Assembly (NCBI GenBank): GCA_019217005.1
Contig: JAHBNG010000059.1
Coordinates: 18,559-82,558, forward strand
Direction: 5' to 3'
DNA: 64,000 bases
From: Chloroflexi bacterium TSY
GTDB lineage: Bacteria; Chloroflexota; Anaerolineae; Caldilineales; Caldilineaceae
Part shown: positions 1-9,378 of the stretch, piece after piece
How the letters are laid out: each line of letters starts with the position of its first letter
How positions within the stretch are numbered: position 1 is the stretch's first letter
The notes under the pieces: generated by a model
The model's database searches: none
What the model was told of the DNA's origin: nothing
The model's input: only the letters and a program-made list of their open reading frames with translations
Translations under genes and position numbers: made by a program

Positions 1-1112
1 CCACACAATTCATTATCATAGACAAGCTTTTCCAAACTAAAGACCAACAGATAATCAAGCATCCCCGGACCAGAAACTGAATTGACGCCAGACAGAACGG
101 CCAGCAACGCGCTCCCGAAGGTTTCTGCCCCCGCTTGCGTATCCAATACTTTGCCATCTCCAAAGGCCATATAAGCTTGAGTCGGCAGATTGAGCGCTTT
201 TGCCACAGCAACATAGGCAACGTCCAAGTGGAGCGCTTCAATCGCCATCATGGGCGAAGCAGCGGCCTTCATATGAAATGCAGCCGGAGCACCGCCAAAG
301 AGCACGGATGCGCCGGGGCATATCAACTGAGCCATCGTCAATCCTGCAAGCGTATCAACCGTGTGGAAAACCGTTGCGCCCACCAGGGTAACTGGAGCAA
401 TCAACCCCATTAGCGTAACTGGTACAATCTCGATCGGAATCCCCATCTCAACACAGTCGAGAAGGTTTTGGCACGAATCTTCACTGTAACGGAACATTCC
501 CGTAGCCGTGATCGTGAAGATCGACATGGGGCGCGTCCGCAGGTCGGTGGCATCTTGCCGAAACAACTGCATCATCTGCGCCATACGCGGCACACCCTCT
601 TCTGTAAATGCGCCGGACACAACTGGTTTGATAGTATTCGTCAGCACCATATAGAGTCGCCAGGCGTCCGATACTTGTGCCTCAATATCTTCGTTTGTCG
701 AAAAAGCCGTTGCGGGATAGGCAATATGCTCCAAACCATCGCACAAACGAATGTATTCGACAAAGTCGGTTGAATTCGCGGGTCGAACCTCCCCGCTTCG
801 ATGATCCAGAACACGTAGTCCACTGGAGCCAGGTACAAAGTGAACCTTGTCGCCACCAAGCTCTGTGTAGGGATCGCCATTTCGATCATAGAGCGTAAAT
901 GCGGAAGGTGCATCGGCGATTGCCTTCTCGACTACATCAGGTGGGAACAGTATACGTTGACCTGATTCATCTAATGGCAATCCGCAGTCTAGCATTCGTT
1001 CACGCAACTTTTTGCCGCGCACTTCGATGCCAACTTCACCCAAAATGCATTTGGCTTCAGTCAGGATTTTATCAATCAAATCATTTGAGAGCACATTGAG
1101 CGAAGGTCGCAT
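1..1112 (-). CDS. MttB-superfamily methyltransferase, 3' end outside window
   Basis: Minus-strand frame of 370 codons from an ATG at 1112 that runs off the left edge, so the C-terminal quarter is missing (family members are about 480-500 aa). It matches the trimethylamine methyltransferase (MttB) superfamily, cytoplasmic enzymes that transfer a methyl group from a methylated amine to a corrinoid protein. Recognisable stretches are [20 protein letters not shown] near residue 50, [19 protein letters not shown] near 195 and [19 protein letters not shown] near 270. There is no in-frame TAG anywhere, so the visible part is not a pyrrolysine enzyme; known non-Pyl relatives act on glycine betaine and other quaternary amines, but the substrate here cannot be read. 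No corrinoid protein gene is seen next to it. Confidence 0.85.
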   Translation of the reverse strand, partial: MRPSLNVLSNDLIDKILTEAKCILGEVGIEVRGKKLRERMLDCGLPLDESGQRILFPPDVVEKAIADAPSAFTLYDRNGDPYTELGGDKVHFVPGSSGLRVLDHRSGEVRPANSTDFVEYIRLCDGLEHIAYPATAFSTNEDIEAQVSDAWRLYMVLTNTIKPVVSGAFTEEGVPRMAQMMQLFRQDATDLRTRPMSIFTITATGMFRYSEDSCQNLLDCVEMGIPIEIVPVTLMGLIAPVTLVGATVFHTVDTLAGLTMAQLICPGASVLFGGAPAAFHMKAAASPMMAIEALHLDVAYVAVAKALNLPTQAYMAFGDGKVLDTQAGAETFGSALLAVLSGVNSVSGPGMLDYLLVFSLEKLVYDNELC

Positions 1113-1570
1113 AATTGAATACAATCTCCAAATAAAAAAGCTTTCAGCTAATCAGCCGTCAGCTTTCAGCCAGAATCTGGTTCCATCTATTGGCTGATTT
1201 TATACTTTCCTATACGACAAGATAATTCTGAATCCTATAGTGCCGTTGTAAGAGCGTGTTTTAAAAGTACCAAAGCGTGTCATTCTGAGTGGAGGAACGG
1301 AACGAAGAATCTTCTTTTGACATTTGGAACGCGGGATTCTCCCTTCGGAAGACTCAGGGCCCCAAGGCCTCCTCAGAATGACTTTTAAAACACGCTCTAA
1401 ACAAAACGGATGTTTTCCGCAACGAAAACTAAGGAGAGAAACACCCTCTTTGTTTCAGAGCAAAGTATAGATGATTATTGCATATGCTGATTTTTTGTCC
1501 AATTTGATGGAAGTGTTAAGATAGCCAAAATTTAATATATCCCCACATAAAACGAATAGGCAAATCCTCC
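1113..1570. other. Intergenic region with one hairpin repeat
   Basis: Divergent intergenic region of 458 bp between the methyltransferase and threonine aldolase genes. It must hold the promoters of both. The only clear structure is the inverted-repeat element at 1251-1398. I see no open frame or RNA gene. Confidence 0.6.
1251..1398. repeat. 148-bp inverted-repeat element (MITE-like)
   Basis: The ends AGAGCGTGTTTTAAAAGT (1251-1268) and ACTTTTAAAACACGCTCT (1381-1398) are perfect 18-bp inverted repeats. A second inner pair, GTCATTCTGAG (1279) and CTCAGAATGAC (1372), nests inside, so the element can fold almost end to end. It contains the motif GAACGAAGAATCTT, which I recall from dispersed intergenic repeats of environmental bacteria. 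No coding potential. Only one copy is in the window. Confidence 0.6.
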
Positions 1571-2617
1571 ATGATAGAAGGCAACATCAATCTTTATAGC
1601 GATACGCAAACTCGTCCGACAAGTGGGATGATGGAGGCCATGCTCGAAGCAAAAGTTGGCGATGAACAACATGGTCTTGATCCAACAGTTGACGAGCTTT
1701 GCGAGCGCGTGGCAGATCTGCTGGGCAAGGAAGCGGCTGTCTTTCTTCCTTCAGGTACAATGTGCAATGAAATTGCCATCCTTGTTCACTGTCGTCCTGG
1801 GGACGAGATTTATGCACACCGTACTGCCCACATTATCAGCTCCGAAGCAGGCGGACCAGCTGCATTAGCGGGTGTGAGCATCTACCAGCTCGATGGTGAT
1901 CGGGGGATCTATAGTGCAGATAGCCTTCGTTCGGCCATTCGTCAAGAGAGTCGCTATACCCCGCGACCATGTCTGGTTGAAATCGAACAGACAGCCAATG
2001 CGGGAGGTGGCTCTATCTGGCCGCTCGACGGGGTAATGCAGGTCGCTGCGGTTGCCAAGGAATATGGTTTGCTCATGCATATGGATGGCGCTCGACTCCT
2101 CAACGCCGTGGTCGGGTCGGGCATCCCAGCTCGTGACTACACAGCTCCTTTTGATAGTGCGTGGCTCGATTTGAGCAAAGGACTTGGTTGCCCAATTGGT
2201 GGTGTCCTTGCCGGTTCACGCAACTTCGTTGACGAAGCCTGGCGCTGGAAGCAACGGATTGGTGGCGCCCTGCGCCAAGCCGGTTTTCTGGCAGCCGCGG
2301 GGCTCTATGCACTTGAACATCATGTTGACCGACTGGCAGAGGATCACGAAAAGGCCCGTCGCTTTGGCGAAATCGTTGCCCAATGTGAAGGCGTGTGCCT
2401 GACACCAGAGCTCATCCAGACAAATCTGGTCTTTATCGATATTGCCGAGACAGGATTGAAAGCGATAGATGTACGGGATCGCCTGGAAACACGAGGCATT
2501 AATATTGGCGCAATGGGTGAAACACGTTTGCGCGCCGTCACCCACCTGGATGTAAACCGTGCTCAAGTTGAAGAAGCGGCACACGCCTTTGTTTCGGTTG
2601 TCGAGGAATTGCGTTAA
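1571..2617 (+). CDS. ltaE: Low-specificity threonine aldolase
   Basis: 348-aa PLP-dependent fold-type I enzyme that cleaves L-threonine or L-allo-threonine to glycine and acetaldehyde in the cytoplasm. Typical features are the N-terminal NLYSDTQTRPTSGM, the PLP-phosphate region FLPSGTMCNEIA near residue 60, MHMDGARLLNA near 175 with the aspartate that pairs with the pyridine nitrogen, and the Schiff-base lysine Lys203 in LDLSKGLGCPIGG. Length is normal for the family. The gene stands alone, followed by an IS1595-like insertion. ATG at 1571 follows a short A-rich leader without a strong Shine-Dalgarno sequence. The intact PLP sites make the call secure; threonine versus allo-threonine preference cannot be told. 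Confidence 0.93.
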   Translation: MIEGNINLYSDTQTRPTSGMMEAMLEAKVGDEQHGLDPTVDELCERVADLLGKEAAVFLPSGTMCNEIAILVHCRPGDEIYAHRTAHIISSEAGGPAALAGVSIYQLDGDRGIYSADSLRSAIRQESRYTPRPCLVEIEQTANAGGGSIWPLDGVMQVAAVAKEYGLLMHMDGARLLNAVVGSGIPARDYTAPFDSAWLDLSKGLGCPIGGVLAGSRNFVDEAWRWKQRIGGALRQAGFLAAAGLYALEHHVDRLAEDHEKARRFGEIVAQCEGVCLTPELIQTNLVFIDIAETGLKAIDVRDRLETRGINIGAMGETRLRAVTHLDVNRAQVEEAAHAFVSVVEELR

Positions 2618-2756
2618 GAACCCAACGAATTGTCAATAGTCAACGATCAATTCTCAATTGCTTAATTGTCGAATTGCGGAATGTTTAATGGGAGTTTTTG
2701 GAATCTTGTTCGTTACATTGACAATTGATCTCAATGGGCGACAGGTAAAACCCCTA

Positions 2757-3792
2757 GGCTCATGAATGAAAATAGGTGAAATGGGAGTCAATGAGAGAGC
2801 GAAGAAAGGAGTCATTGACGAATTTGAGATTGTGAGTCCATTCAAAGATGGCAACATATTGGGCAAGATAACGTTTATGAACACCCCGAAAGGGACGCAG
2901 AAAATTGCGTAGACCAGTCCAAATGCCTTCCATGGTGTTGCAGTGAACTTCCCGAATGCCGTCGCCATCATCATCGCGAGCCCATTCGTACCGGGAGTGA
3001 CAAACAGTGGCATGAGAGCGACCAGTCTCCGCAATGGGATTGTAGGCGTTGCACTCGTCGGTATAGAGAGTGGTGCCAGGGAGAGAGCAAGCAACAACTA
3101 AAGGAACAATGGTTGCTTGTTGTGTGTTGTCACAGACCGTGAACTGGACTTGGCCAGAGGTTCGTCCCACAACGCCCAGAATCGGTGGTCGGTCGTTCTC
3201 CATCGTCCCTCGTCCACGGCGCTTGTTGGCTCGAGGTCTGGGCGGGTCATCTGGATCGGGATGGTAATCGCCTTTCTCTCCTGCATTCTGGTACAGTTCA
3301 TCGGCTTCAGCTACAGAATCGCGAAAAAGGGGGAAGCGGCTGCGGCTTGGAGCAACGCCGTATTCTGGATCCGATGGCGACGCTCCAACAACGTACTATA
3401 GTTCAGAGACAGTTCCTCTGATAGATGCAGCGTTGGTGTCCCTTGAATGATGCCTCGCATCACTAAGACTATCGTCACACAATTGTAATGCGTTCCAGAC
3501 CAGACTGTATTCGTAAAGGCATCGTATACTTTGCCGCATTCTCGGCATCTGTACTTATTCCCCGGGGCTCGCTCTCGACTGTGAGGCGCTTGCCCTTCTG
3601 GCAATCTATGTCCATCTGGACATTGCATCCCTTCTGGATGCAAGATCTCTAACAATCTCTCATAACAGCCTTCTTCGCTCATCAGTTCTTGGATCGGATA
3701 TCGCATTTTCATGGCTCTTTTTCTCTTTTCTTTTTTCTCATTGACCTCTTTCCCTATTTTACATACTTTTCACCTACTTTCATATATGAGCC
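2757..3792 (-). mobile_element. IS1595-like insertion sequence
   Basis: 1036-bp element with imperfect terminal inverted repeats: GGCTCATGAATGAAAATAGG inward from 2757, matched on the other strand by GGCTCATATATGAAAGTAGG inward from 3792. It is flanked by a perfect 8-bp direct repeat AACCCCTA at 2749-2756 and 3793-3800, the duplication length expected for IS1595. It carries one transposase gene on the minus strand, which is frameshifted. It lies between two unrelated genes and seems not to have broken a reading frame. Confidence 0.88.
2760..3712 (-). pseudogene. IS1595-family (ISXO2-like) transposase, frameshifted
   Basis: The N-terminal part (from ATG 3712) has the zinc-ribbon of the family: CPDGHRLPEG, then YRCRECGKVYDAFTNTVWSG. 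The C-terminal part, in another frame, holds EADELYQNAGEKG with the first catalytic acidic residue, TLYTDECNAYNPI with the second, and EVHCNTMEGIWTGLRNFLRP with the Asn-Glu end of the ISXO2 catalytic domain. The two parts join only if the reading moves by -1 near 3330, in a CCCCCTTTTT stretch of the coding strand. Either the gene is dead or an indel lies in the assembly. Parts and ends together fit a once-complete transposase of about 315 aa. Confidence 0.85.
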
Positions 3793-3819
3793 AACCCCTA
3801 TAAGTTTGAGAAATAACCA

Positions 3820-5028
3820 ATGAGCACCAACTCATCCAAACAATTGATTGACGAAAAACTAACCCAGGCCACCGTGATTCTCCAGGAACTCGACATCGAC
3901 CTCTGGATCACATTGGTGCGCGAAACAGCAATGCAACCGGATCCAGCCTTGGACCTGATCTTTGGCGGCGATCTCACTTGGCAATCAGCCTTTTTGATCA
4001 CCCAGACGGGAGAACGGATCGCCATCGTGGGTCATTTTGACAGCGCCAACCTGCATGAGTTGGGCGTCTATAGCAAGGTTTCAGGCTATCATCAAGGAAT
4101 TCGTGACTCCCTCATAGCCGAGTTGGAGCGTCTGCAACCACGAACAATCGCCATCAACTACTCGGAAAACGACGTGGGAGCCGACGGTCTCAGCTATGGT
4201 ATGTATCGTAATCTCCTCAGCTATCTAGAAGGAACGCCCTACCAAGAGAGGCTTGTGTCAGCAGAACGGATCAATTTTGCGCTGCGGGGACGCAAAAGCC
4301 AAGCAGAAGTGGAGCGGATCCGCAAAGCGATCGCCACCACCGAACGGCTCTTCGATGAAGTGGAAGCTTTCGCCAAACCTGGGATGACGCAGCGCGAGAT
4401 TGCGTCCTTTGTCCACCAGCGGATTGATGCACTTGGGTTGGATTACGCCTGGCCCAAACCCTTCAACCCAATAGTCACCTGTGGGCCAGATTCGGCCACT
4501 GGCCATGCTGCGCCAGGCGATGTGATACTCCAAAAGGGGCATTTGCTCCATATGGATCTAGGCGTACGTCAGGATGATTATTCGTCCGACTTACAGCGTA
4601 TGTGGTATGTGCTGGACGATGGGGAAAGTGAGGCCCCTGCCGAAGTGCAGCGAGCCTTTTCGGTGGTCGCTTCAGCCATTGAGATGGGAGGTGAACATCT
4701 CAAACCCGATGTACCCGCCTGGCAGGTCGATGAGGTAGCGCGTGAATTCATCGTAGATCATGGATATCCCGAATTTATGCATGCATTTGGCCACATGATG
4801 GGGCGCGTGGCCCACGATGGTGGCACCGTGCTCGGACCACGTTGGGAAAAGTATAAGGGCATTTGTGAACTGCCCGTTGAAATCGGCAACATCTTTACAC
4901 TTGAACTCCACGTCATGGTTGAGGATCGTGGCATGATGAGTCTAGAGGAAGATGTACTCGTGACTGAGGCCGGGGTGGAATATCTAAGCACGCCGCAGAA
5001 ACAGTTACGATATATTCGGGGCTCATAA
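3820..5028 (+). CDS. M24-family metallopeptidase (Xaa-Pro aminopeptidase-like)
   Basis: 402-aa protein with the creatinase/aminopeptidase P architecture: a non-catalytic N-terminal domain (to about residue 160), then the pita-bread fold. Metal ligands can be placed in HMDLGVRQDDYSSDLQRMWY (two Asp), in HAFGHMMGRVAHDGG (His), in ELHVMVEDRG (Glu) and in MSLEEDVLVTEAG (Glu). It should remove N-terminal residues ahead of proline, or hydrolyse a related C-N bond, in the cytoplasm. The nearby peptide importers suggest use on imported peptides, which is inference. The ATG at 3820 is 20 nt after the IS1595 target duplication, so the insertion may have displaced the native promoter. Confidence 0.88.
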   Translation: MSTNSSKQLIDEKLTQATVILQELDIDLWITLVRETAMQPDPALDLIFGGDLTWQSAFLITQTGERIAIVGHFDSANLHELGVYSKVSGYHQGIRDSLIAELERLQPRTIAINYSENDVGADGLSYGMYRNLLSYLEGTPYQERLVSAERINFALRGRKSQAEVERIRKAIATTERLFDEVEAFAKPGMTQREIASFVHQRIDALGLDYAWPKPFNPIVTCGPDSATGHAAPGDVILQKGHLLHMDLGVRQDDYSSDLQRMWYVLDDGESEAPAEVQRAFSVVASAIEMGGEHLKPDVPAWQVDEVAREFIVDHGYPEFMHAFGHMMGRVAHDGGTVLGPRWEKYKGICELPVEIGNIFTLELHVMVEDRGMMSLEEDVLVTEAGVEYLSTPQKQLRYIRGS

Positions 5029-5040
5029 CCCGCAAACCAG

Positions 5041-5262
5041 ATCGGTGGCATCGATTCGCTTGGCGTATCAGGGGCTGTTGCAGTCGATGGAAGCTCATGA
5101 TCAATTGAGTTGGCACAGGCGTTTGCTGGCGATCTCGTCGCAGCTCCTGTCACATTGGATGCGATCAATGCACAGATCAATGCCGGGTTGGGAAACATGT
5201 ATATTGTTCCAGTTCACTTGGATATCAGCAATGGAAGCCTAATGATTGGTGCGGGGCAATAA
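5041..5262 (+). pseudogene. Remnant C-terminus of an unidentified gene
   Basis: A 74-codon frame with one internal TGA at 5098-5100 reads IGGIDSLGVSGAVAVDGSS, stop, then SIELAQAFAGDLVAAPVTLD and on to a TAA at 5260. The composition is protein-like, but the stretch lacks a start codon and has the stop in the middle, so it looks like the tail of a decayed gene. I do not recognise the family. It lies between the peptidase and a nest of mobile DNA. Confidence 0.35.
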
Positions 5263-5345
5263 TTCCGCACCCAATGAAAGCGACCCTACTGACCAAATTG
5301 GCTAAAGTCGGGAAGATAGGCGTCATATTATCAATCTATAGATAT

Positions 5346-6850
5346 CTTTACTTTCTGGTAAAGGCTTGAGTGACAAAGGGCAAACCGAAAGGGGCGGAAA
5401 AAAGAATCCACCCTGAAAAAACGGGATAAAATGTAAAAATAGTGCTCGGCTAGTTTAAGCAGCGGCATTGAGGCGGCGATGAGCGAGAACGCCTTTAGGG
5501 AAATGGTGTGAAACCGAGGCCTTTTTCCGAAAGTCAGGGTCGAGTTGGTCGGGAGTTGGAAAAAGAGCACTCGAGAGAACGCGGCGCAGCCTGCCGGGAG
5601 TGGCTTGAGGCTCTCGATCCCAGTAGCCAGTCGGTATGGGAGGAAGAGAAGCGGCTAAATGGGAAAGAAGATTGCCAGCCAGCAGCCCCAGTTCAGGTAA
5701 GCGGAAGCAAGCCTCATCGGCATGAACAAATTGACGATGTAAGCCAATCATCTGCTTGGAAGCCAAGGGGGGATGTTCAACAGGCCAGCGCTCCAGATAG
5801 AAAAGATAAATGGTTTCAGCTTGTAAAGCCATGACGGTCGCCAGAACCAAAGGTGTGTGATAAGCAGGATCCTGAAAGACGTAAATCGAATAGGTGCGGT
5901 TGGCTGTATCCACCTTGGTTGTCCTGGGGACGAGATTGTGCCATGCTTGATAGCGAATCAGGCGACCACTATAGACAAATTGACCAAACGAGTCTGGAGT
6001 TGTGGCCTCGAGTCGCTTTCCCTATAGCATCGAGAGAGCGGACGCACAATATCACCATATTCGGGTGGTCTGCCTTTTTCCTTACGTTCGGGTAACTCAT
6101 TGCGGCGCGCTGTGCAGTTAATCGCTTCCCGAAGGACAAATCGGTCGACGTCGCTTTCTAGCATTTCTCTGATTGTAAACCCGGCATCGACCACCGCCAC
6201 TTCGTCTGACTCCAGTGATTTCTTCGTCTCTTTCAGCAGCTTTTTCCGAAACTCACTTTCCTTTGTGCCTACCTCGCATCTCATGATTGCCTTGAGCAGT
6301 GGCACTCGTTTCCCGCCTATCTCCCCCCGAGCTTATCATCACTCCAAAGATGAGCGCGGGCAATGCCCGACGAGCCGTTGAGTTATAGAGTCGGTTCACT
6401 TTCCCTTGCAGCTTCGGTCGCCAGAACCCTGTGATATCTATGCTTTTCACTCGGTATCCTTCTAACTTTTTTGCCTCCCATTCCCCCTTTCCACTCCACT
6501 TCTTCTTGCCACGATGAGAGCAGGCTTGCAATATCCCATGATCCATATCGAAAGCTCCACCAGCTTCGCCGGAGCTCCTCATCTTCAAACCCGCTTTCAC
6601 TCAATCCACTATGGATTGCTCCTCGACTTTTCAGAAACGACCCATTCATCATCGCCCACATCAGACGCATTACATTTACGTTTGTTCCCACCGGCGTTAC
6701 TTGCAATACATTCATCAGTACTGCTATAGTTATTTCTGGCGCGGTTAGCATTCCTTCCTCCTTTTTGGGTTCTCTACCTTTAGGATGAAACGCTAACCGC
6801 TTTTTGTCACATTTCTCACCTCATCTCTTTTCTTTTACCAGAAAGTAAAG
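5346..6850 (-). mobile_element. 1505-bp IS, copy 1, nested in a MITE
   Basis: The ends are perfect inverted repeats CTTTACTTTCTGGTAAA (5346 inward) and its complement ending at 6850. A 5-bp target duplication GATAT flanks it (5341-5345, 6851-6855). A near-identical second copy lies at 28260-29754 with its own TAAAA duplication. Only minus-strand transposase fragments are coded. I do not assign the IS family with confidence; the transposase is a DDE type somewhat like the IS4 superfamily. Confidence 0.9.
5455..6751 (-). pseudogene. DDE transposase fragments (copy 1)
   Basis: The coding order on the minus strand starts with MLTAPEITIAVLMNVLQVTP at 6751 and continues through YRVKSIDITGFWRPKLQGK (probable first catalytic Asp), SDEVAVVDAGFTIREML (probable second Asp) and LERWPVEHPPLASKQMIG (probable Glu), ending near 5455. 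These parts lie in at least three frames, so no full protein is made. Comparing with copy 2 at 28369-29660 allows an ancestral protein of roughly 430 aa to be rebuilt. Other frames of the element have no recognisable product. Confidence 0.75.
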
Positions 6851-7006
6851 GATATTCAGATAATGTTTTTCCACGCAAAACAGAAGCTTGTCAGCATTTC
6901 AGCCGGTCAGCCAGAGAGCTGAGTAGCTGACTGGCTGAAATGCCATCAACGACAGGAAAATCTTTTTCTGAAACGCTATAGCATGAAATTATATTTGGAG
7001 TACTCG

Positions 7007-7771
7007 ATGGCAGATTATATGACAGATGGTAGAATGGATCACCGACATGAACATCTACGGCAGCCGATGCAAGATGAACAGTTACTCTCTTGTCCCAGTC
7101 CTGATGATGTAGCCTTTACGAAGACAGATACGTGGCGCGTGCTGCGCATCACCGGCGAATTTGTAGAAGGTTTCGATACACTAGCGCATCTTGGTCCGGC
7201 CGTTTCGCTCTTTGGTTCAGCACGTACCAAGACGGACGATCCGGTCTACCGGGCCGCAGTTGAAACAGCACGTCTGCTTGCCGAAGCGGATCTTGCCATC
7301 ATCACTGGCGGTGGGCCAGGGATCATGCAAGCGGGCAATGAAGGAGCAAAGTTGGGCAACGGTGTTTCGGTTGGTTTGGGGATTGAACTCCCTTTTGAAC
7401 AGGGCGTCAACCAATATGTAGAGGTGCCGATTAACTTTCGCTACTTTTTCGTGCGCAAAACCATGTTCGTCAAATATGCCCAGGCATTTGTCATTTTCCC
7501 CGGTGGCTTTGGGACGCTGGACGAACTCTTCGAAGCATTGACTCTAATCCAGACAGACAAGATTCATGACTTTCCCGTCATCCTCTTTGGCTCAGACTAC
7601 TGGAGAGGATTGTTGAACTGGATTCGCGACACCATGTTGGCGACGGGTCGAATTTCACCCAAAGATCTGGATTTGGTTACCGTTTGCGATTCACCGAAAG
7701 AAGTACGCGATTTGATTGTAGATGCGATGGTCAAGGGGGGATGGTGCGAACAGAAGGAAACTTCATCATAA
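7007..7771 (+). CDS. LOG-family (TIGR00730) Rossmann-fold protein
   Basis: 254 aa from ATG 7007. The family motifs are GGGPGIMQAGNEGAKLG and PGGFGTLDELFEALTLIQ, the nucleotide-binding and catalytic signatures of lysine-decarboxylase-like / LOG proteins. Characterised members release adenine-type bases from nucleoside 5'-monophosphates (cytokinin activation in plants) or act as nucleotide phosphoribohydrolases; the bacterial role is usually unclear. I chose 7007 over the ATG at 6983 because GGAG lies seven bases before it, while 6983 is two bases from the MITE end. It ends nine bases from the convergent PatB gene. Single gene, probably cytoplasmic. Confidence 0.87.
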   Translation: MADYMTDGRMDHRHEHLRQPMQDEQLLSCPSPDDVAFTKTDTWRVLRITGEFVEGFDTLAHLGPAVSLFGSARTKTDDPVYRAAVETARLLAEADLAIITGGGPGIMQAGNEGAKLGNGVSVGLGIELPFEQGVNQYVEVPINFRYFFVRKTMFVKYAQAFVIFPGGFGTLDELFEALTLIQTDKIHDFPVILFGSDYWRGLLNWIRDTMLATGRISPKDLDLVTVCDSPKEVRDLIVDAMVKGGWCEQKETSS

Positions 7772-7780
7772 ACCATCCAA

Positions 7781-8983
7781 TCACCTACTTGTATAGCAAA
7801 CCAAAGCCTCCCGCATGCGCGTCACCCCCTCCTTCAACGTTGCCCGCGGGCAACCAAAGTTCATGCGCACAAAGCCATCTCCCCCAGCCCCAAAGGCAGG
7901 TCCGTCACTGAAGGCAACGCGTGCCTGTTCCAGGAAAAATTGATGGATATCGCCTTCAATGCCAGCATTCCGACAGTCGAGCCAGGCTAGATAGGTCGCT
8001 TCGGGCACAGTTGTGCGAACACCGGGCAAATGGTGATCCACATACTCTACAACAAAATCGCGGTTTGCCGTCAGGTATTTGAGCAGGGCTTGATGCCACT
8101 CGTGGCATTCCGTATAGGCGGCGAGCCCAGCCACATAGCCCAATAAATTCACGTGGGGGATGATTCCTTTGGCGGCCCGATCGACTCGTTGGCGTAAGTC
8201 AGGATCCTGAATGATGGCAGCACTCAAACCCAGTCCCGGCAAATTGAAGGTTTTGCTTGGTGCCACCAAAGTGATCGTCTGTGCCGCAATCTCTGGCACG
8301 AATGCCGCAATGGAGAGATGCTTGCTCTCTCCCAACGGTAAGTCACAATGGATCTCGTCCGAACAGAGGATTAGATCATACTTGAGGCAAAGCTCGGCAA
8401 TGGCGATCAATTCCGCCTTGTTGTAGGCACGCCCCACGGGGTTATGGGGATTACAGAGGATAAAGAGACGTGTCTCAGGTTGAATTGCATCTTCAAGCGC
8501 ATCAAAATCGATCTCATAGTGCAAATGCTCTTGCCCATTCTCGAGTACAGTTGTACAGCTCAATTCTGCACTCTGTAACGTGCGCCCTTGATTGATCGGT
8601 GCGCTTATAAAGGGCATATAAACAGGTGTGTTGACAAGCACGCCCATCCCTGGGTCGCCAATCGCGCGGCAGACCAAGTTCAAGCCAGAAACCAATCCCG
8701 GCAGAAAGCTGACCTGCGCGGGTTCTACGTGCCACTGTTGCGCCGATTGCTGATGGAGTCGTTCCGCCATGACCTCACGCAACGTCCACGGTGGTGAACC
8801 ATACCCAAAGATGCCATGATCGATACGCTCTTTCATTGCGCTCAGGATGGGGTCCGGCGTCTTAAAATCCATATCGGCTACCCACATTGGGATCACATCT
8901 GCATCGTGGCGCGTCCATTTAGCGCTATCGCTATGGCGGCGCTCATGAATCTGGTCAAAGTTGTAGATAGTTTTGTGTGTCAT
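7781..8983 (-). CDS. patB: PatB/MalY-type C-S lyase (aminotransferase class I/II)
   Basis: 400-aa PLP enzyme. The start, KTIYNFDQIHERRHSDSAKW, and VIPMWVADMDFKTPDPI are typical of the MalY/PatB cystathionine beta-lyase branch rather than true aminotransferases. NPHNPVGRAYNK and LCSDEIHCDLPL are present, and Lys244 in LVAPSKTFNLPGLGLSA is the Schiff-base lysine. The C-terminal FVRMNFGCPRATLKEG carries the carboxylate-binding arginine. Such enzymes split cystathionine or cysteine-type thioethers to pyruvate, ammonia and a thiol. It lies downstream of mrpG on the same strand with a 58-bp gap, so it may be read through from the Mrp operon. Confidence 0.9.
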   Translation of the reverse strand: MTHKTIYNFDQIHERRHSDSAKWTRHDADVIPMWVADMDFKTPDPILSAMKERIDHGIFGYGSPPWTLREVMAERLHQQSAQQWHVEPAQVSFLPGLVSGLNLVCRAIGDPGMGVLVNTPVYMPFISAPINQGRTLQSAELSCTTVLENGQEHLHYEIDFDALEDAIQPETRLFILCNPHNPVGRAYNKAELIAIAELCLKYDLILCSDEIHCDLPLGESKHLSIAAFVPEIAAQTITLVAPSKTFNLPGLGLSAAIIQDPDLRQRVDRAAKGIIPHVNLLGYVAGLAAYTECHEWHQALLKYLTANRDFVVEYVDHHLPGVRTTVPEATYLAWLDCRNAGIEGDIHQFFLEQARVAFSDGPAFGAGGDGFVRMNFGCPRATLKEGVTRMREALVCYTSR

Positions 8984-9041
8984 GATTGGGTTTCAAGGTA
9001 GATAGTGGATGGTTTCCCTATGACCCGTCCACCATTCACTA

Positions 9042-9374
9042 TCAATCTTTGCGGTCAGCCAGGTCATCGTATTGAAGGACAAATTTCTCTTCCACATTGG
9101 AGACTCGATAGGCAGCACGGGCCATGGCCGCTGTGGCAATCGGGGCCGTGATAAAAAAGAGCAGGACCAAAATGATCATGCGCACCAATAGATCTGCACC
9201 ATAGAAGAAACCGGCGGCTATCAAGAGACAGCTCACACCCAACGTGGCGGCTTTTCCCGCAGCGTGCATCCTAGCATAGACATCGGGCAACCGAATCACG
9301 CCAATCGCACTAATCAGCATAAAGGCGGTGCCGATTGAGGCCAGTATCAGGACGATCCATTCAACTCCGTTCAT
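9042..9374 (-). CDS. mrpG: Mrp Na+/H+ antiporter subunit G
   Basis: 110-aa membrane protein with three hydrophobic segments, the PhaG/MnhG subunit of the multisubunit Na+/H+ antiporter. It has the conserved IGVIRLPDVYARMHAAGKAA after the first helix. Last gene of the mrpABCDEFG operon on the minus strand, four bases after mrpF. It is needed for assembly of the complex in the cytoplasmic membrane rather than for ion translocation itself, from work on other bacteria. Length is normal. Confidence 0.93.
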   Translation of the reverse strand: MNGVEWIVLILASIGTAFMLISAIGVIRLPDVYARMHAAGKAATLGVSCLLIAAGFFYGADLLVRMIILVLLFFITAPIATAAMARAAYRVSNVEEKFVLQYDDLADRKD

Positions 9375-9378
9375 TGCA

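Larger units (their letters stand above)
5336..6981. repeat. 136-bp palindromic MITE interrupted by an IS
   Basis: The outer sequence, 5336-5345 plus 6856-6981, is one copy of a 136-bp imperfect palindrome that also occurs intact at 24108-24243. Both copies begin and end with CTATAG and have arms CAGCATTTCAGCCGGTCAG and CTGGCTGAAATG. The 1505-bp IS at 5346-6850 sits ten bases inside the left end. Removing it with one GATAT restores CTATAGATATTCAGATAATG, which differs by one base from the intact copy. No coding capacity. Confidence 0.85.

Noticed and set aside
3320..3345. Programmed -1 frameshift in the IS1595-like transposase
   Set aside because: CCCCCTTTTT is present, but in the zero frame the codons are CCC-TTT, which does not fit the X-XXY-YYZ slip rule, and IS1595 is not known to use frameshifting. 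Treated as an indel.
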